This document shows, one piece after another, positions 15,903 to 23,634 of a stretch of 25,524 nt of DNA. A program made the translations under genes and the position numbers. Numbering within the stretch: the stretch's first letter is position 1; each line of letters opens with the position of its first letter. A model generated the notes under the pieces. That model had not been told where the DNA came from. It worked only from the letters and a program-made list of their open reading frames with translations, and did no database searches. This stretch comes from Elusimicrobiota bacterium (GTDB taxonomy: Bacteria > Elusimicrobiota > Elusimicrobia > UBA1565 > UBA9628), in assembly GCA_003452935.1 (NCBI GenBank), contig DMMY01000029.1, forward strand, positions 89,617 through 115,140, given 5' to 3'.

Positions 15903-17402
15903 CTATTCCTGACTTCCCGTTGGGTTTGAATTTTCGGGCGCGGCGCGGGCTTTTAGAACCGCTTTAAGCTCCCCGAGTTCCTCGTCGTCGAAGAATCCCG
16001 TCGTCATGAGGAGGGCCGGAAACAGCGCCAGAATTCCCAAGCGCAAGGGAACTCGGGCAAAGGGCGTGACGGGGTGGCCCCAAAGCCAGAACGCCAGGCT
16101 CGTCGCGGCCGCGCAGAGGCCCGCGTGAGCGAGCCGGCGGTATTCGTAGACGATGGGATAGACCCGTTGGCCGGCCCAGAAGAGCGCCGCGGCCATGGCC
16201 ATATAGGCGGCCAAGGTGGCCAGGGCCGCTCCCTGCAGGTTCCAGCGCGGTATCAGGACTAGGTTGGCGACGACGTTGACCGCGGCCCCGGTCATGGTCG
16301 CGTAAGCCACCAGGTCCGTGCGCTTGGCCAGGGTCACCGGGGCCAGGAAGTTCACGTAGATGCCGTTGAACAGATAGCCCAAGGTCACGATGGGCACGAT
16401 GCCCAGGCCCGCCCAATAGGCGGGATGGATCAGGGTCTTGTGGCGGCTCACGGGCAAGGCCGCCAGGTCCGGGATGAAGATGGCCACGGCCAGGAAGAGG
16501 AATGAGGCGCCGACCGCGAAATAAGTCAGTATGCGGGCGAATATCTCCCGGGCGCCGGGATTCGGGGCGCGCTGGATGAAAAACGGCCTCCAGGCCGCGT
16601 CGAACATGTTGACCACCATCATCATGAAGATGCCCAGGCGGTAGTTGGCCTGATAGAGGCCGACCGTGGCGTCGTTGGTCAGGCGTTGGAGGATGGGCCG
16701 GTCGATGGCCTGCACCATCATGGAAGCCAGCCCCGCGGGCACCAGGGGCAGGGCGAAGCGCAGCAGCTGGGGATAGAGCCTCGAGTCGAAACGCGGCTCC
16801 AGCCTGGTCCAAAGCACGGGCGAGACCATGGCGAAGGTCGCCGCCGCGGTCAAGAGACTGGCCAGGAAGACCCCGCGCACTCCCATGGGCACGGCCACGA
16901 GAAAGGCGTAGTTGAGCGCGATGTTGAGCGCGATGTTGGCTACCTTGATGCCGGCATAAGCCGCAGGCTTGTGGGTCAGGCGCAGCTCCGCGAAAGGCAC
17001 GAGGCAGAGGGCGTCGAGCGCCATGATCCAGGCCGCGTAGCGGATGATGACGGAAAGCTGCGGCGGCACCATGGCCAGCGCGGCCAAGGGCTCGGAGCCG
17101 AGGTGGATGAGGGCCGAGAAGGCCGAGGCGACAGCCAGCAGCGCCCAGAAAGGAGTGGAAATATCCCCGCCGTCATTGGCTCCGTCGCGGGAGAATCTCA
17201 TGTAGGCGAAGTCCATGCCGTGGCTGTAAAGGACGTTGCAGAGGGCGATGTAGGTGAAGACCGTGGCCACGATCCCGTAATCGGCCGGGGAAAGGCAGTG
17301 GGTATAGAGCGGCAGGAGCAGGAAGTTGAGCAAACGGCCCACGACCGTGGAGAGCCCGTAGACCACGGTCTCCCGGCCGAGGCGTTTGAGTTCCCCGAAC
17401 AT
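15903..17402 (-). CDS. Polysaccharide/oligosaccharide flippase (Wzx/MATE-like, MOP superfamily)
   Basis: The 499-residue protein has about 12-14 membrane helices. Its N-terminus (LGRETVVYGLSTVVGRLLNF, then LLPLYTHCLSPADYGIVATV) is the classic start of Wzx/RfbX-type flippases: the basic amphipathic helix, the GR-LN-LLLPLYT motif and the DYG loop. These proteins move lipid-linked sugar units across the inner membrane for O-antigen, capsule or exopolysaccharide assembly. No glycosyltransferase or polymerase gene is in the window, so the pathway cannot be named. The start abuts the YkgJ-like gene stop (1-nt gap), which implies co-transcription. Confidence 0.88.
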   Translation of the reverse strand: MFGELKRLGRETVVYGLSTVVGRLLNFLLLPLYTHCLSPADYGIVATVFTYIALCNVLYSHGMDFAYMRFSRDGANDGGDISTPFWALLAVASAFSALIHLGSEPLAALAMVPPQLSVIIRYAAWIMALDALCLVPFAELRLTHKPAAYAGIKVANIALNIALNYAFLVAVPMGVRGVFLASLLTAAATFAMVSPVLWTRLEPRFDSRLYPQLLRFALPLVPAGLASMMVQAIDRPILQRLTNDATVGLYQANYRLGIFMMMVVNMFDAAWRPFFIQRAPNPGAREIFARILTYFAVGASFLFLAVAIFIPDLAALPVSRHKTLIHPAYWAGLGIVPIVTLGYLFNGIYVNFLAPVTLAKRTDLVAYATMTGAAVNVVANLVLIPRWNLQGAALATLAAYMAMAAALFWAGQRVYPIVYEYRRLAHAGLCAAATSLAFWLWGHPVTPFARVPLRLGILALFPALLMTTGFFDDEELGELKAVLKARAAPENSNPTGSQE

Positions 17403-17403
17403 T

Positions 17404-17793
17404 CTATTCTTTGCGGAATTTGAAGCCGCAGGGAGCCTGGGCGCCCAGCGAGTCGCGGTCGCGCAGATCGCGCTCGTCGATGGGAAAGAACTTGCAATTG
17501 GCGGGCCGGCGGGCGTGGATGCGGCAGCGGCTGGTTCCGTCGGGCAGGCTCTGCAAAAACGGACATTCGAAGAGCAGACGGCAGCAGAGTCCGCAGCGCC
17601 GGCACTCGCCTTCCCGGCGCTGAAGCATGCGCGATATATAGCTTTCCTTCATCCGGGCCAGGGCGAAGCGGCGCAATTTGCCCATGCCTTGCTTCACTTT
17701 AGCCTTGACCTTCGGCGGCAGCTTGGGCGCCTTGAGCGCGCGCAAGCGCAGTTTCGCGGTCCTGAAGCGGTGGGGGCGAGGATCGTCCGGCAT
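17404..17793 (-). CDS. YkgJ-family cysteine-cluster (CxxCxxCC) protein
   Basis: This 129-residue protein has a basic N-terminal half (Lys/Arg-rich, residues 8-60) and the cluster C64-x2-C67-x2-C70-C71, then C77, C90 and C100 in CRIHARRPANCKFFP, and C122. This is the pattern of the YkgJ/UPF0153 zinc- or iron-cluster family, whose function is poorly known. It is first in the minus-strand unit with the flippase and small membrane protein, and shares a short divergent promoter region with the VanZ-like gene. The basic N-terminal extension is longer than in minimal family members. Confidence 0.88.
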   Translation of the reverse strand: MPDDPRPHRFRTAKLRLRALKAPKLPPKVKAKVKQGMGKLRRFALARMKESYISRMLQRREGECRRCGLCCRLLFECPFLQSLPDGTSRCRIHARRPANCKFFPIDERDLRDRDSLGAQAPCGFKFRKE

Positions 17794-17822
17794 GGGTTTT
17801 CCCGGCTCTATTGTAGAAAGCT

Positions 17823-17851
17823 TTTACCTTTCCTTTCAAATTTCTATTATA
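17823..17851. promoter_or_regulatory. Divergent promoter with overlapping -10 boxes
   Basis: On the plus strand TTTACC (17823-17828), a 16-nt spacer and TATTAT (17845-17850) end only 6 nt before the VanZ-like ATG at 17857. On the minus strand the same bases read TATAAT (17851-17846), which suits the YkgJ-flippase operon and leaves a leader of about 45 nt. The AT-rich sequence is therefore a symmetrical, two-way -10 region. The plus-strand transcript would be leaderless or nearly so. Confidence 0.5.
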
Positions 17852-17856
17852 AATAG

Positions 17857-18240
17857 ATGCGCCGATTCTCGTCTTGGGTCCCGGTCGCGGGATGGTGCTT
17901 GGTCATCTTTGTTTTTTCGTCCATTCCCTATATCGACAGCGGACTCGTGTATGACTATCCCCTGCGCAAGTCCGCGCACATGGCGGAGTTCGGGACCCTT
18001 TTTCTTCTCGCCAGGCGCGCGCTGAACCGGACCTATGGCTCCGCGATGAGCTGGACTTGGGCTGCGGCCGCCTTCTCCATTTTCTACGCGATGAGCGACG
18101 AGTGGCACCAGACCTTCGTGCCGGGGCGGACCGGGCGAATGACCGACGTGGCTATCGATTCCGGGGGCGTCGCCTTGGCCGCCCTGGGCGTTTGGACCCG
18201 CGGCGCCTTGACAAAGGCCTCCCGAGAGGGGCATCCTTAA
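17857..18240 (+). CDS. VanZ-like membrane protein
   Basis: The 127-residue protein has three to four membrane segments and the VanZ-like family signature: K38-x2-H41 after the first helix, SDEWHQTFVPGRTGRMTDVA (residues 80-99), and a following DSGG. The family is named after a teicoplanin-resistance protein but is widespread and mostly uncharacterised in envelope biology. There is no Shine-Dalgarno sequence before the ATG, and a -10-like box ends 6 nt upstream, which fits leaderless translation. It heads a four-gene plus-strand run, 5 nt before the metallophosphoesterase gene. Confidence 0.88.
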   Translation: MRRFSSWVPVAGWCLVIFVFSSIPYIDSGLVYDYPLRKSAHMAEFGTLFLLARRALNRTYGSAMSWTWAAAAFSIFYAMSDEWHQTFVPGRTGRMTDVAIDSGGVALAALGVWTRGALTKASREGHP

Positions 18241-18245
18241 TAGCC

Positions 18246-19235
18246 ATGTTGGCCCGCCTGCTGGAATCATCGCAAGACAGGACCTCGCAGCTGCTGCCTC
18301 TGGCGCGGCCCTGGCAAACCCAAAGGCAGATCAGGCTCTTCCCCCCTTGCGGCGATTCGGAGGCTTTCGAATTCGCGGTCCTGGGGGACGTGGAGCCCTG
18401 CCGCTTTCGTCTTCTGCGGCTGGTCTTCAACCAGCCCCAGGTCTTCGCCCGTCAAATGCGCGCCATTCAGCGCCGGCCCGTGGCCTTCTGCGTTCAGCTC
18501 GGCGACATGGTGGAACGGGGGTCGCAGGCTTACTATAGAAGGTTCTTCGAGGGTCTGCAACGGCTGGGCGTGCAGCGGCCCTATCTGACCGTGATCGGCA
18601 ATCATGACCGTTCCCGGCCCAACGGGCCGTCCAACGCGCGTCTTTACCGCCGCCTTTTCGGAAGCGTCAACTATTTCTTCGACTACGGCGGGGCGCGCTT
18701 CGTGGCTCTGGACACGAGCGGCCGGGGACTGCGGCCTTCCCAGCTGCGCTGGCTTTCCCGCGTGCTCGGCACGCCGCGGCGCAAGATCGTGTTCACTCAT
18801 ATGCCGCCCGCGCAGCTGGGCCTTTGGGGAGGCTCGTTCGCCCATGCGCACGGGGGATTTACGCGCGGTTCCCTGGAATTCGCCGAGCTCGCGGCGGCCA
18901 AGGGAGTCGACCGCGTCTACGTGGGGCACGTGCACGCCTTCGGCGTGCAGGATTATCTGGGAGTGCGCTACGTGCTGACCGGCGGCGGCGGCTCGGCCCT
19001 GTTCCCCTCGGGCGCGGCGGACCGGTTTCACCACTACCTGACCGTGTCCATGGGGCCCGACGGCATACGGGAGCGCGTGCATCCCTTGGAGGGACGCTCG
19101 TTCGCCATCCCCCCGGCTCCGGTCCTGCTGCCGCCGCTGCGCCCGTCGTGGCCGGACCGGGCGGCGCGGCGCGCCGCCGGATTGGCGCGCTCCGCGCGGT
19201 TCTGGCTCGACCGGCGCGAGGATCCCGTATTCTGA
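18246..19235 (+). CDS. Calcineurin-like metallophosphoesterase
   Basis: The ATG at 18246, 5 nt after the VanZ-like stop, gives 329 residues. The metal-binding motifs appear in order: LGDVE (46-50), LGDMVERG (85-92), GNHDR (118-122), THMPPA with His185, and GHVH (227-230). The first motif is usually D-x-H; here it is D-V-E, so the His ligand is replaced. The other ligands are intact and a working di-metal site remains possible. No signal peptide is evident, so it is probably cytoplasmic. The substrate is unknown (nucleotide, phospholipid or phosphoprotein). The open frame extends upstream over the VanZ-like gene, but that part is ignored. Confidence 0.85.
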   Translation: MLARLLESSQDRTSQLLPLARPWQTQRQIRLFPPCGDSEAFEFAVLGDVEPCRFRLLRLVFNQPQVFARQMRAIQRRPVAFCVQLGDMVERGSQAYYRRFFEGLQRLGVQRPYLTVIGNHDRSRPNGPSNARLYRRLFGSVNYFFDYGGARFVALDTSGRGLRPSQLRWLSRVLGTPRRKIVFTHMPPAQLGLWGGSFAHAHGGFTRGSLEFAELAAAKGVDRVYVGHVHAFGVQDYLGVRYVLTGGGGSALFPSGAADRFHHYLTVSMGPDGIRERVHPLEGRSFAIPPAPVLLPPLRPSWPDRAARRAAGLARSARFWLDRREDPVF

Positions 19236-19636
19236 TGATCCGGGATATCTCTCTCAAGACCTCGCGGCGGATCGAGCTCGTCGACGTCACCCGCCAAGTC
19301 CAGGATTTTATCGCCGGCCTGCGCGCCGGCTCGGGGCTCCTGGTCCTTTTCGTGCCGCATACCACGGCCGCCGTGACCGTCAATGAGAACGCCGATCCGG
19401 ACGTCAAGCGCGATATCTCGGATTTTACGTCCCGGCTCATCCCGGTCGACGCGGATTTCGCGCACGCGGAAGGGAACTCCGACGCGCACGTCAAGTCGTC
19501 CTTGTTTTCCCCTTCCCTGACCGTGATCGTGGAAAACGGCCGTCTGCGGCTGGGGACGTGGCAGGGCATCTATTTCGCCGAGTTCGACGGGCCGCGAACG
19601 CGCCAGCTTTGGCTTAAATTCATGCCGGATCGATGA
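19235..19636 (+). CDS. yjbQ: YjbQ/UPF0047 family protein
   Basis: The ATG at 19235 overlaps the metallophosphoesterase stop (TGATG) and gives 133 residues, the normal family size. Family motifs are strong: FVPHTTAAVTVNENADPDVK (39-58) with His42, NSDAH (81-85), and GTWQGIYFAEFDGPR (107-121). YjbQ proteins are annotated as secondary thiamine-phosphate synthases because some complement thiE mutants, but the main physiological role is uncertain. No thiamine gene lies nearby, so that role is not supported by context. Confidence 0.92.
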   Translation: MIRDISLKTSRRIELVDVTRQVQDFIAGLRAGSGLLVLFVPHTTAAVTVNENADPDVKRDISDFTSRLIPVDADFAHAEGNSDAHVKSSLFSPSLTVIVENGRLRLGTWQGIYFAEFDGPRTRQLWLKFMPDR

Positions 19637-19649
19637 CGGGGAGGATGCC

Positions 19650-20852
19650 ATGATCTTTACCAAGCGGCAGCTGGAGAATTACGCCGAAGTCCTCATCTGG
19701 GGTTTGGGCGCCGAGCGCGCGCGCCGGTTCAAGCCCTACGACACGGTGGTCGTGCGCGTGAACATCGATTCCCTGCCCCTGGCCGAGGTCGTGCACCGGC
19801 GGCTCATCGAGCGCCGGCTCAACGTGGTGTTCCGCATGCTCCCCCCTCCCGGCATCGAGAAGGATTTCTATGTCCGCTCAGATAAGGCCCAGAGGCAATT
19901 CATCAGCCCCGGCGAAAAGGAGCTTTACGCGAGCTGCCACGGCCTTATCGCCCTCAACGCTCCGGCGTCTTTGACCCATCTCAAGGACGTGGATCCCGGG
20001 CGCATCGGCGAGGCGGCCATCGCCAAGAAATCTCTGCGCAGGATCTGGGACCGGCGCGAGGAGCAGGGGCATTTCAGCTGGACCCTGTGCACCTACCCGA
20101 CCGGGGAACTGGCCGCCAACGCCGGGCTTTCCCTGAAAGCCTACGCCGCCCAGGTCGCCAAGGCCTGCCTTATAGACGAAAAGGATCCCGTGGCCAAGTG
20201 GAGGCAAATCTACCGAGACTGCCAGGGCATCAAGTCCTGGCTCAAGTCCCTCGACATCGATATCGTGCGCGTCGAGACCGGAAACATGGATCTTGAAATC
20301 AAGCTGGGGGAGCGCCGGCGATTCCAGGGCATCAGCGGGGCCAACATCCCTTCCTTCGAGGTCTTCACCTCGCCCGACTGGCGGGGCACGCGGGGGACCT
20401 ACTACGCCAACCTGCCTTCCTATCGCAACGGCAACATCGTGCAGGGCGTCAAGCTCGAGTTCAAGGAAGGCAAGGCGGTCGGGATCAGCGCGGCCCGGGG
20501 CGAGGAGTTCGTCAAAAAGACGCTCGCCACCGACGCCGGCGCCCGGCAGCTCGGGGAGTTTTCCCTGACCGACGTGCGTTTTTCCAGGATCGACAAGTTC
20601 ATGGCCGATACCCTCTTCGACGAGAACTTCGGCGGCGAGCACGGCAACTGCCACGTGGCCATGGGCGCGTCCTATTCGGACACGTTCGACGGCGACCCGG
20701 CCCGCCTGGGCGAGGCCGCGAAGAAGAAACTGGGGTTCAACGACTCGTCGGTGCATTGGGACATCATCAATACCGAGGACAAGCGCGTGACCGCGAGGCT
20801 CAAGAGCGGCCGGACGATCGCGGTTTACGAGAAGGGGAAGTTCCAGTATTAG
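19650..20852 (+). CDS. M29-family metallo-aminopeptidase
   Basis: The 400-residue protein has the M29 (thermophilic aminopeptidase, AmpS/AmpT-like) motifs: NIPSFEVFTSPDWRGTRG with Glu237, GEFSL with Glu303, DENFGGEHGNCHVAMGASY with His335 and Tyr342, and NDSSVHWDIINTE with His369 and Asp371. Together these supply the two-metal site and catalytic residues expected of the family. It removes N-terminal amino acids from peptides in the cytoplasm. A strong ribosome-binding sequence (GGGGAGGA) precedes the ATG by about 5 nt. It is last in the VanZ-phosphoesterase-YjbQ run, 13 nt after YjbQ. The length is typical. Confidence 0.93.
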   Translation: MIFTKRQLENYAEVLIWGLGAERARRFKPYDTVVVRVNIDSLPLAEVVHRRLIERRLNVVFRMLPPPGIEKDFYVRSDKAQRQFISPGEKELYASCHGLIALNAPASLTHLKDVDPGRIGEAAIAKKSLRRIWDRREEQGHFSWTLCTYPTGELAANAGLSLKAYAAQVAKACLIDEKDPVAKWRQIYRDCQGIKSWLKSLDIDIVRVETGNMDLEIKLGERRRFQGISGANIPSFEVFTSPDWRGTRGTYYANLPSYRNGNIVQGVKLEFKEGKAVGISAARGEEFVKKTLATDAGARQLGEFSLTDVRFSRIDKFMADTLFDENFGGEHGNCHVAMGASYSDTFDGDPARLGEAAKKKLGFNDSSVHWDIINTEDKRVTARLKSGRTIAVYEKGKFQY

Positions 20853-20926
20853 GAGCTTTTCGGCGTCATAATTTTCCCCGGCTGGCTCGTCCTGAAAAGA
20901 TAAAAGACCTAGAAAGCCATGCTACC

Positions 20927-21016
20927 TTAGGCCTACTTTTTTATAGGCCTAAATATCCGGTTTATTTGGGTCATTAGTCCCTTAGGACTTTCGCGACATT
21001 TAAGTACTCTTTGCGC
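20927..21016 (+). promoter_or_regulatory. Structured leader, copy 1 (two hairpins, no Shine-Dalgarno)
   Basis: Hairpin 1: TTAGGCCTA (20927-20935), loop CTTTTTTA, TAGGCCTAA (20944-20952). Hairpin 2: AGTCC (20976-20980), loop CTTA, GGACT (20985-20989). Hairpin 1 arms are self-complementary octamers (TAGGCCTA), so this could also be a pair of protein-binding sites. No purine-rich ribosome-binding site sits just before the ATG at 21017. The only AGGA lies inside hairpin 2, too far upstream. No known riboswitch class is recognised. Confidence 0.6.
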
Positions 21017-21175
21017 ATGATTACTAACAGAGGGAGCACCAAAATTGCCGCTGCGATTCTGTCGATATTCGCTCTGGCTCAGTCAAGCGCATCAGCCGTC
21101 GTGCTCAAGGCTGGCCCGGTCAAGGCAGTTGCCAACGGCGCGTTCCGCGCCATCCCGGAGCCGCGTCTCGGGGAT
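20927..21175 (+). repeat. Duplicated leader/signal-peptide cassette, copy 1
   Basis: This block matches 23544-23793. The untranslated part (20927-21016) differs from its partner by five substitutions and one single-base gap over about 91 positions. The first 46 codons differ at about 17 of 138 positions, and similarity then fades out around codon 53. The block includes the two leader hairpins, the ATG and the whole signal peptide. Beyond it the two proteins are unrelated. Confidence 0.92.
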
Positions 21176-22204
21176 TCGATCGATAAAGTCGGCTCCCTGG
21201 CGGCGCCTGCCATCGCGCAGACGGGCCGGCTCGCGATTTTCAAAGCCGACTGGCCGGGCGCGCGCGTCGGAGCGCTCCCGGCGGTCGTCGCGGCCGAGGG
21301 CGTTGTGGGCGCTCGGTCGCCGGGACTTGAAGAGGTCCTGCCGTCGCTGAAAAGCATTGTTGCGCCGATTGGCGACTCCGTCCTCCCCGAATATCTCGAG
21401 CGTCCTTACTCCCTCGCATCGGAAAGGAAAGCGGACAAAGGCGTCGGCGCGTTGCCGCGCCTGCAGGCGCCTTCCGCCCTGAAGGCTGCGGTGCCCGAGG
21501 CGCACCGCCGCATGCTCCTTTTCATGCGAGACGCCGCCGCCAAGCTGGCGGGACCCATGAGGACCGAGGACGCTCCCGTCGCGGCCGTTTCCGCCGGCGA
21601 TTCGGGACGTGGACGCTTATCCGCGAGCGACGCCTCCGGCGCCTCGGCCCAGGGGCTCATCGATAAGCTGTCCTCGCCCGCCGGCCGCGATTCGGCGGAA
21701 GAGAGGAAGAGGATCGTCGGCGAGCTTCGCGATCTGATTCTTAATGCCGACAGGGATGAGAACGCCGGATTCTTGATCAGCGAGGAATTCCAACGGACCG
21801 CCGCCAAGGCGCTCGGCAAGGATCTTAGGGCGGCGTCCGACGTCGAGTATCTGGGATTCGTCCTTCAGGCGCTGCGGCAGATCGCGAGCCTGACGCCGTA
21901 CGCGAGCGTGAAGGAGGATGTCATCTCCGCCGTCATGACGGATGCCTCCCTTAGCCTTGTCCCTGAATACGCGCAGTACCGGCTCGACGCGATAAAAATG
22001 GTCGCATCCATCGCCGTGACGTCGCGGAACCTTGCGATCATGAGGCTTGCGGCCCACTATCTTAATGTCCTGAAAGACGAGGTGCGCGTCAGCGGCCAAG
22101 CGCCTGAGATTCAGGCGCAAGTGGACCGGATCGACGAGGCCTACATAGCCTATCGCGAGATTCTCAAGGGCCTTGCCTCTACCCGCAGCACAGGAGGCAT
22201 ATGA
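21017..22204 (+). CDS. Exported helical protein of unknown function, mosaic of cassette and 22201-like body
   Basis: I chose the ATG at 21017 (395 residues) over an in-frame TTG at 21011 because the ATG and following residues are shared with the gene at 23635. The signal peptide is MITNRGSTKIAAAILSIFAL, with a cut likely near SASA. Residues 1-53 belong to the duplicated cassette. From residue 59 (GSLAAPAIAQ) it is collinear with residue 14 onward of the next gene, including that gene's signal-peptide end. Residues about 60-225 are low-complexity and Ala/Pro-rich. Residues about 260-380 are helical, HEAT-like, and share TPYASV and SIAVTSRN-type motifs with the neighbour. No catalytic motif is seen. 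The stop overlaps the next start (ATGA). Confidence 0.85.
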   Translation: MITNRGSTKIAAAILSIFALAQSSASAVVLKAGPVKAVANGAFRAIPEPRLGDSIDKVGSLAAPAIAQTGRLAIFKADWPGARVGALPAVVAAEGVVGARSPGLEEVLPSLKSIVAPIGDSVLPEYLERPYSLASERKADKGVGALPRLQAPSALKAAVPEAHRRMLLFMRDAAAKLAGPMRTEDAPVAAVSAGDSGRGRLSASDASGASAQGLIDKLSSPAGRDSAEERKRIVGELRDLILNADRDENAGFLISEEFQRTAAKALGKDLRAASDVEYLGFVLQALRQIASLTPYASVKEDVISAVMTDASLSLVPEYAQYRLDAIKMVASIAVTSRNLAIMRLAAHYLNVLKDEVRVSGQAPEIQAQVDRIDEAYIAYREILKGLASTRSTGGI

Positions 22205-23511
22205 AAAGCGCGGTCATCTCGGCGGTTTTCATCCTGATCGGATCGCTCGCCGCGCCTTGCGTCGCGCAGATGAGCCGGGCCGTGGTTCCCGGAACCGCGG
22301 CGTTCGGAGCGCGCGTCGGAGGGTTCCCGACGGTCACCGAATCCGCGGGCTGGAATGTCCACAATGCGATGATGACCCTGGCTTACGACACCGACGGCCT
22401 GCCCTCGTTATATAAGACTCTCACGGACATCCACCCCGGCGTCGAGGCGCAGCGCCAAATCTTCGCTCCGATTGTGCAGTATATGGAAGATCATTACGCC
22501 GAGACGTTCGAGCGTCCCTGGCCCAGATCCCGGGGGTCCGACCCTCGCCGGCCTCTCCTGATCGAGGCGATAAACAACGCTCCCGACGTCGCCGTCGCCA
22601 AGGCCGAGGAATGCCGATCCGAGGCGGACGCGGCTCTTGAGAAAGTCCGCGAGTTGACCGCGGCGGGCTCCGCCTCCGAAGAGACGATGAGCGAGGTGGA
22701 CCGGCTGATGAGCGAGGCCGATGGGTTCATCAGGGCCATGGATCGACTCGGCCGTGAATTCTCCCTCTATTATCAACAGAAGGAGGGGGCGACGGAGGCT
22801 TTGCAGGCGAGCCGCGCGCGGCTCTCGGCCGCCTATGGCGAGCTGAAGAGTCAAGGCGTCGCCGACTTGATGCGGCGCACGGCCGAGGCGCTCCGGCAGA
22901 ACAAGGCCGACCCTGCCGTCGACCCGGCGCGTCGCGAGTCTGCGGCGCCCCGCGCGCAAGACCTGCTCCGGGAGGCCGTGAATCTGAGCAACACGCTCAT
23001 CAACGTCGTCTATGATGAGGGACTCGTCGCGCGGCTCATTGAGCTGACCCGCGGCGCTCCGGACGAGCCTCGCCATCGGATCGTCGCCCTGGCCCTGACC
23101 GACACCCTTGAGACTCTTCGAGACGAGGACGCCGCCGTTCGCCTCTCTCTTTTGATCGCTCTCCAGGGGCTGGCCGGCCGAACGCCGTATGCGAGCGTGA
23201 CCAAGGACATCGTCGAGAGCATCCTGCAAAGCGCGGCCGATTCGTTCGACCCCGATTATCGGCTCCCGGCGTTGAGGACGGCCGCCTCTGTCGCTGTCGC
23301 CTCGAAGGATAAGTCTGTCCATAAGGCGGCCTTGCTGCGCATGGGCGTCATCCTGACGACGTTCAGCCGGCAGTCGGATGCTTTTGCCGAGGTCGAGCGG
23401 ATGATGGCGGATATATATCAGGCCTCGCAGGGTTTGGATCGGAGCGCGGTCGATAAAATTCCTCCGTTTCAGGCTTCCTTAAACGGGCCGGGCAAGTCCC
23501 CCGGAAAGTAA
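22201..23511 (+). CDS. Exported helical protein of unknown function, paralogue of the preceding gene
   Basis: The 436-residue protein starts at an ATG preceded by AGGAGG, the strongest ribosome-binding site in this region, and overlaps the previous stop by 4 nt. The signal peptide is MKSAVISAVFILIGSLAAP, cut likely after CVAQ or nearby. Residues about 130-250 are charged and helical with coiled-coil character (AEECRSEADAALEKVRELTA). Residues about 265-420 are helical repeats resembling HEAT/ARM units and align with the C-terminal half of the preceding protein (TPYASVTKDIVESIL against TPYASVKEDVISAVM). The two genes probably arose by tandem duplication. No known domain is recognised; a periplasmic scaffold or adaptor is only a guess. 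Confidence 0.85.
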   Translation: MKSAVISAVFILIGSLAAPCVAQMSRAVVPGTAAFGARVGGFPTVTESAGWNVHNAMMTLAYDTDGLPSLYKTLTDIHPGVEAQRQIFAPIVQYMEDHYAETFERPWPRSRGSDPRRPLLIEAINNAPDVAVAKAEECRSEADAALEKVRELTAAGSASEETMSEVDRLMSEADGFIRAMDRLGREFSLYYQQKEGATEALQASRARLSAAYGELKSQGVADLMRRTAEALRQNKADPAVDPARRESAAPRAQDLLREAVNLSNTLINVVYDEGLVARLIELTRGAPDEPRHRIVALALTDTLETLRDEDAAVRLSLLIALQGLAGRTPYASVTKDIVESILQSAADSFDPDYRLPALRTAASVAVASKDKSVHKAALLRMGVILTTFSRQSDAFAEVERMMADIYQASQGLDRSAVDKIPPFQASLNGPGKSPGK

Positions 23512-23513
23512 CG

Positions 23514-23543
23514 AGCCGCAAGTCTTTTTGGCGGCGTGCGGCT
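23514..23543 (+). terminator. Weak candidate terminator after the 22201 gene
   Basis: AGCCGCA (23514-23520) pairs with TGCGGCT (23537-23543) around a 16-nt loop, 3 nt after the stop codon, but only a short TTT run follows. It directly abuts hairpin 1 of the second leader. Termination is possible but not convincing. Confidence 0.3.
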
Positions 23544-23634
23544 TTAGGCCTACTTTTTTATAGGCCTAAATACTCGGTTTATTTGGGTCATTGGTCCCTA
23601 TAGGACTTTCGCGACAGTTAAGTACTCTCTGCGC
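23543..23634 (+). promoter_or_regulatory. Structured leader, copy 2
   Basis: Hairpin 1 has a 10-bp stem (TTTAGGCCTA at 23543-23552, TAGGCCTAAA at 23561-23570) with the same 8-nt loop as copy 1. Hairpin 2 is GGTCC (23593-23597), loop CTATA, GGACT (23603-23607). One arm base differs from copy 1 (G for A), which turns an A-U pair into a G-U pair and keeps the fold, and the loop is one base longer. As in copy 1, there is no Shine-Dalgarno sequence near the ATG. Confidence 0.6.

Noticed and set aside
20853..20926. A terminator after the aminopeptidase gene
   Set aside because: No stable GC stem followed by a T-tract is visible in this short gap.
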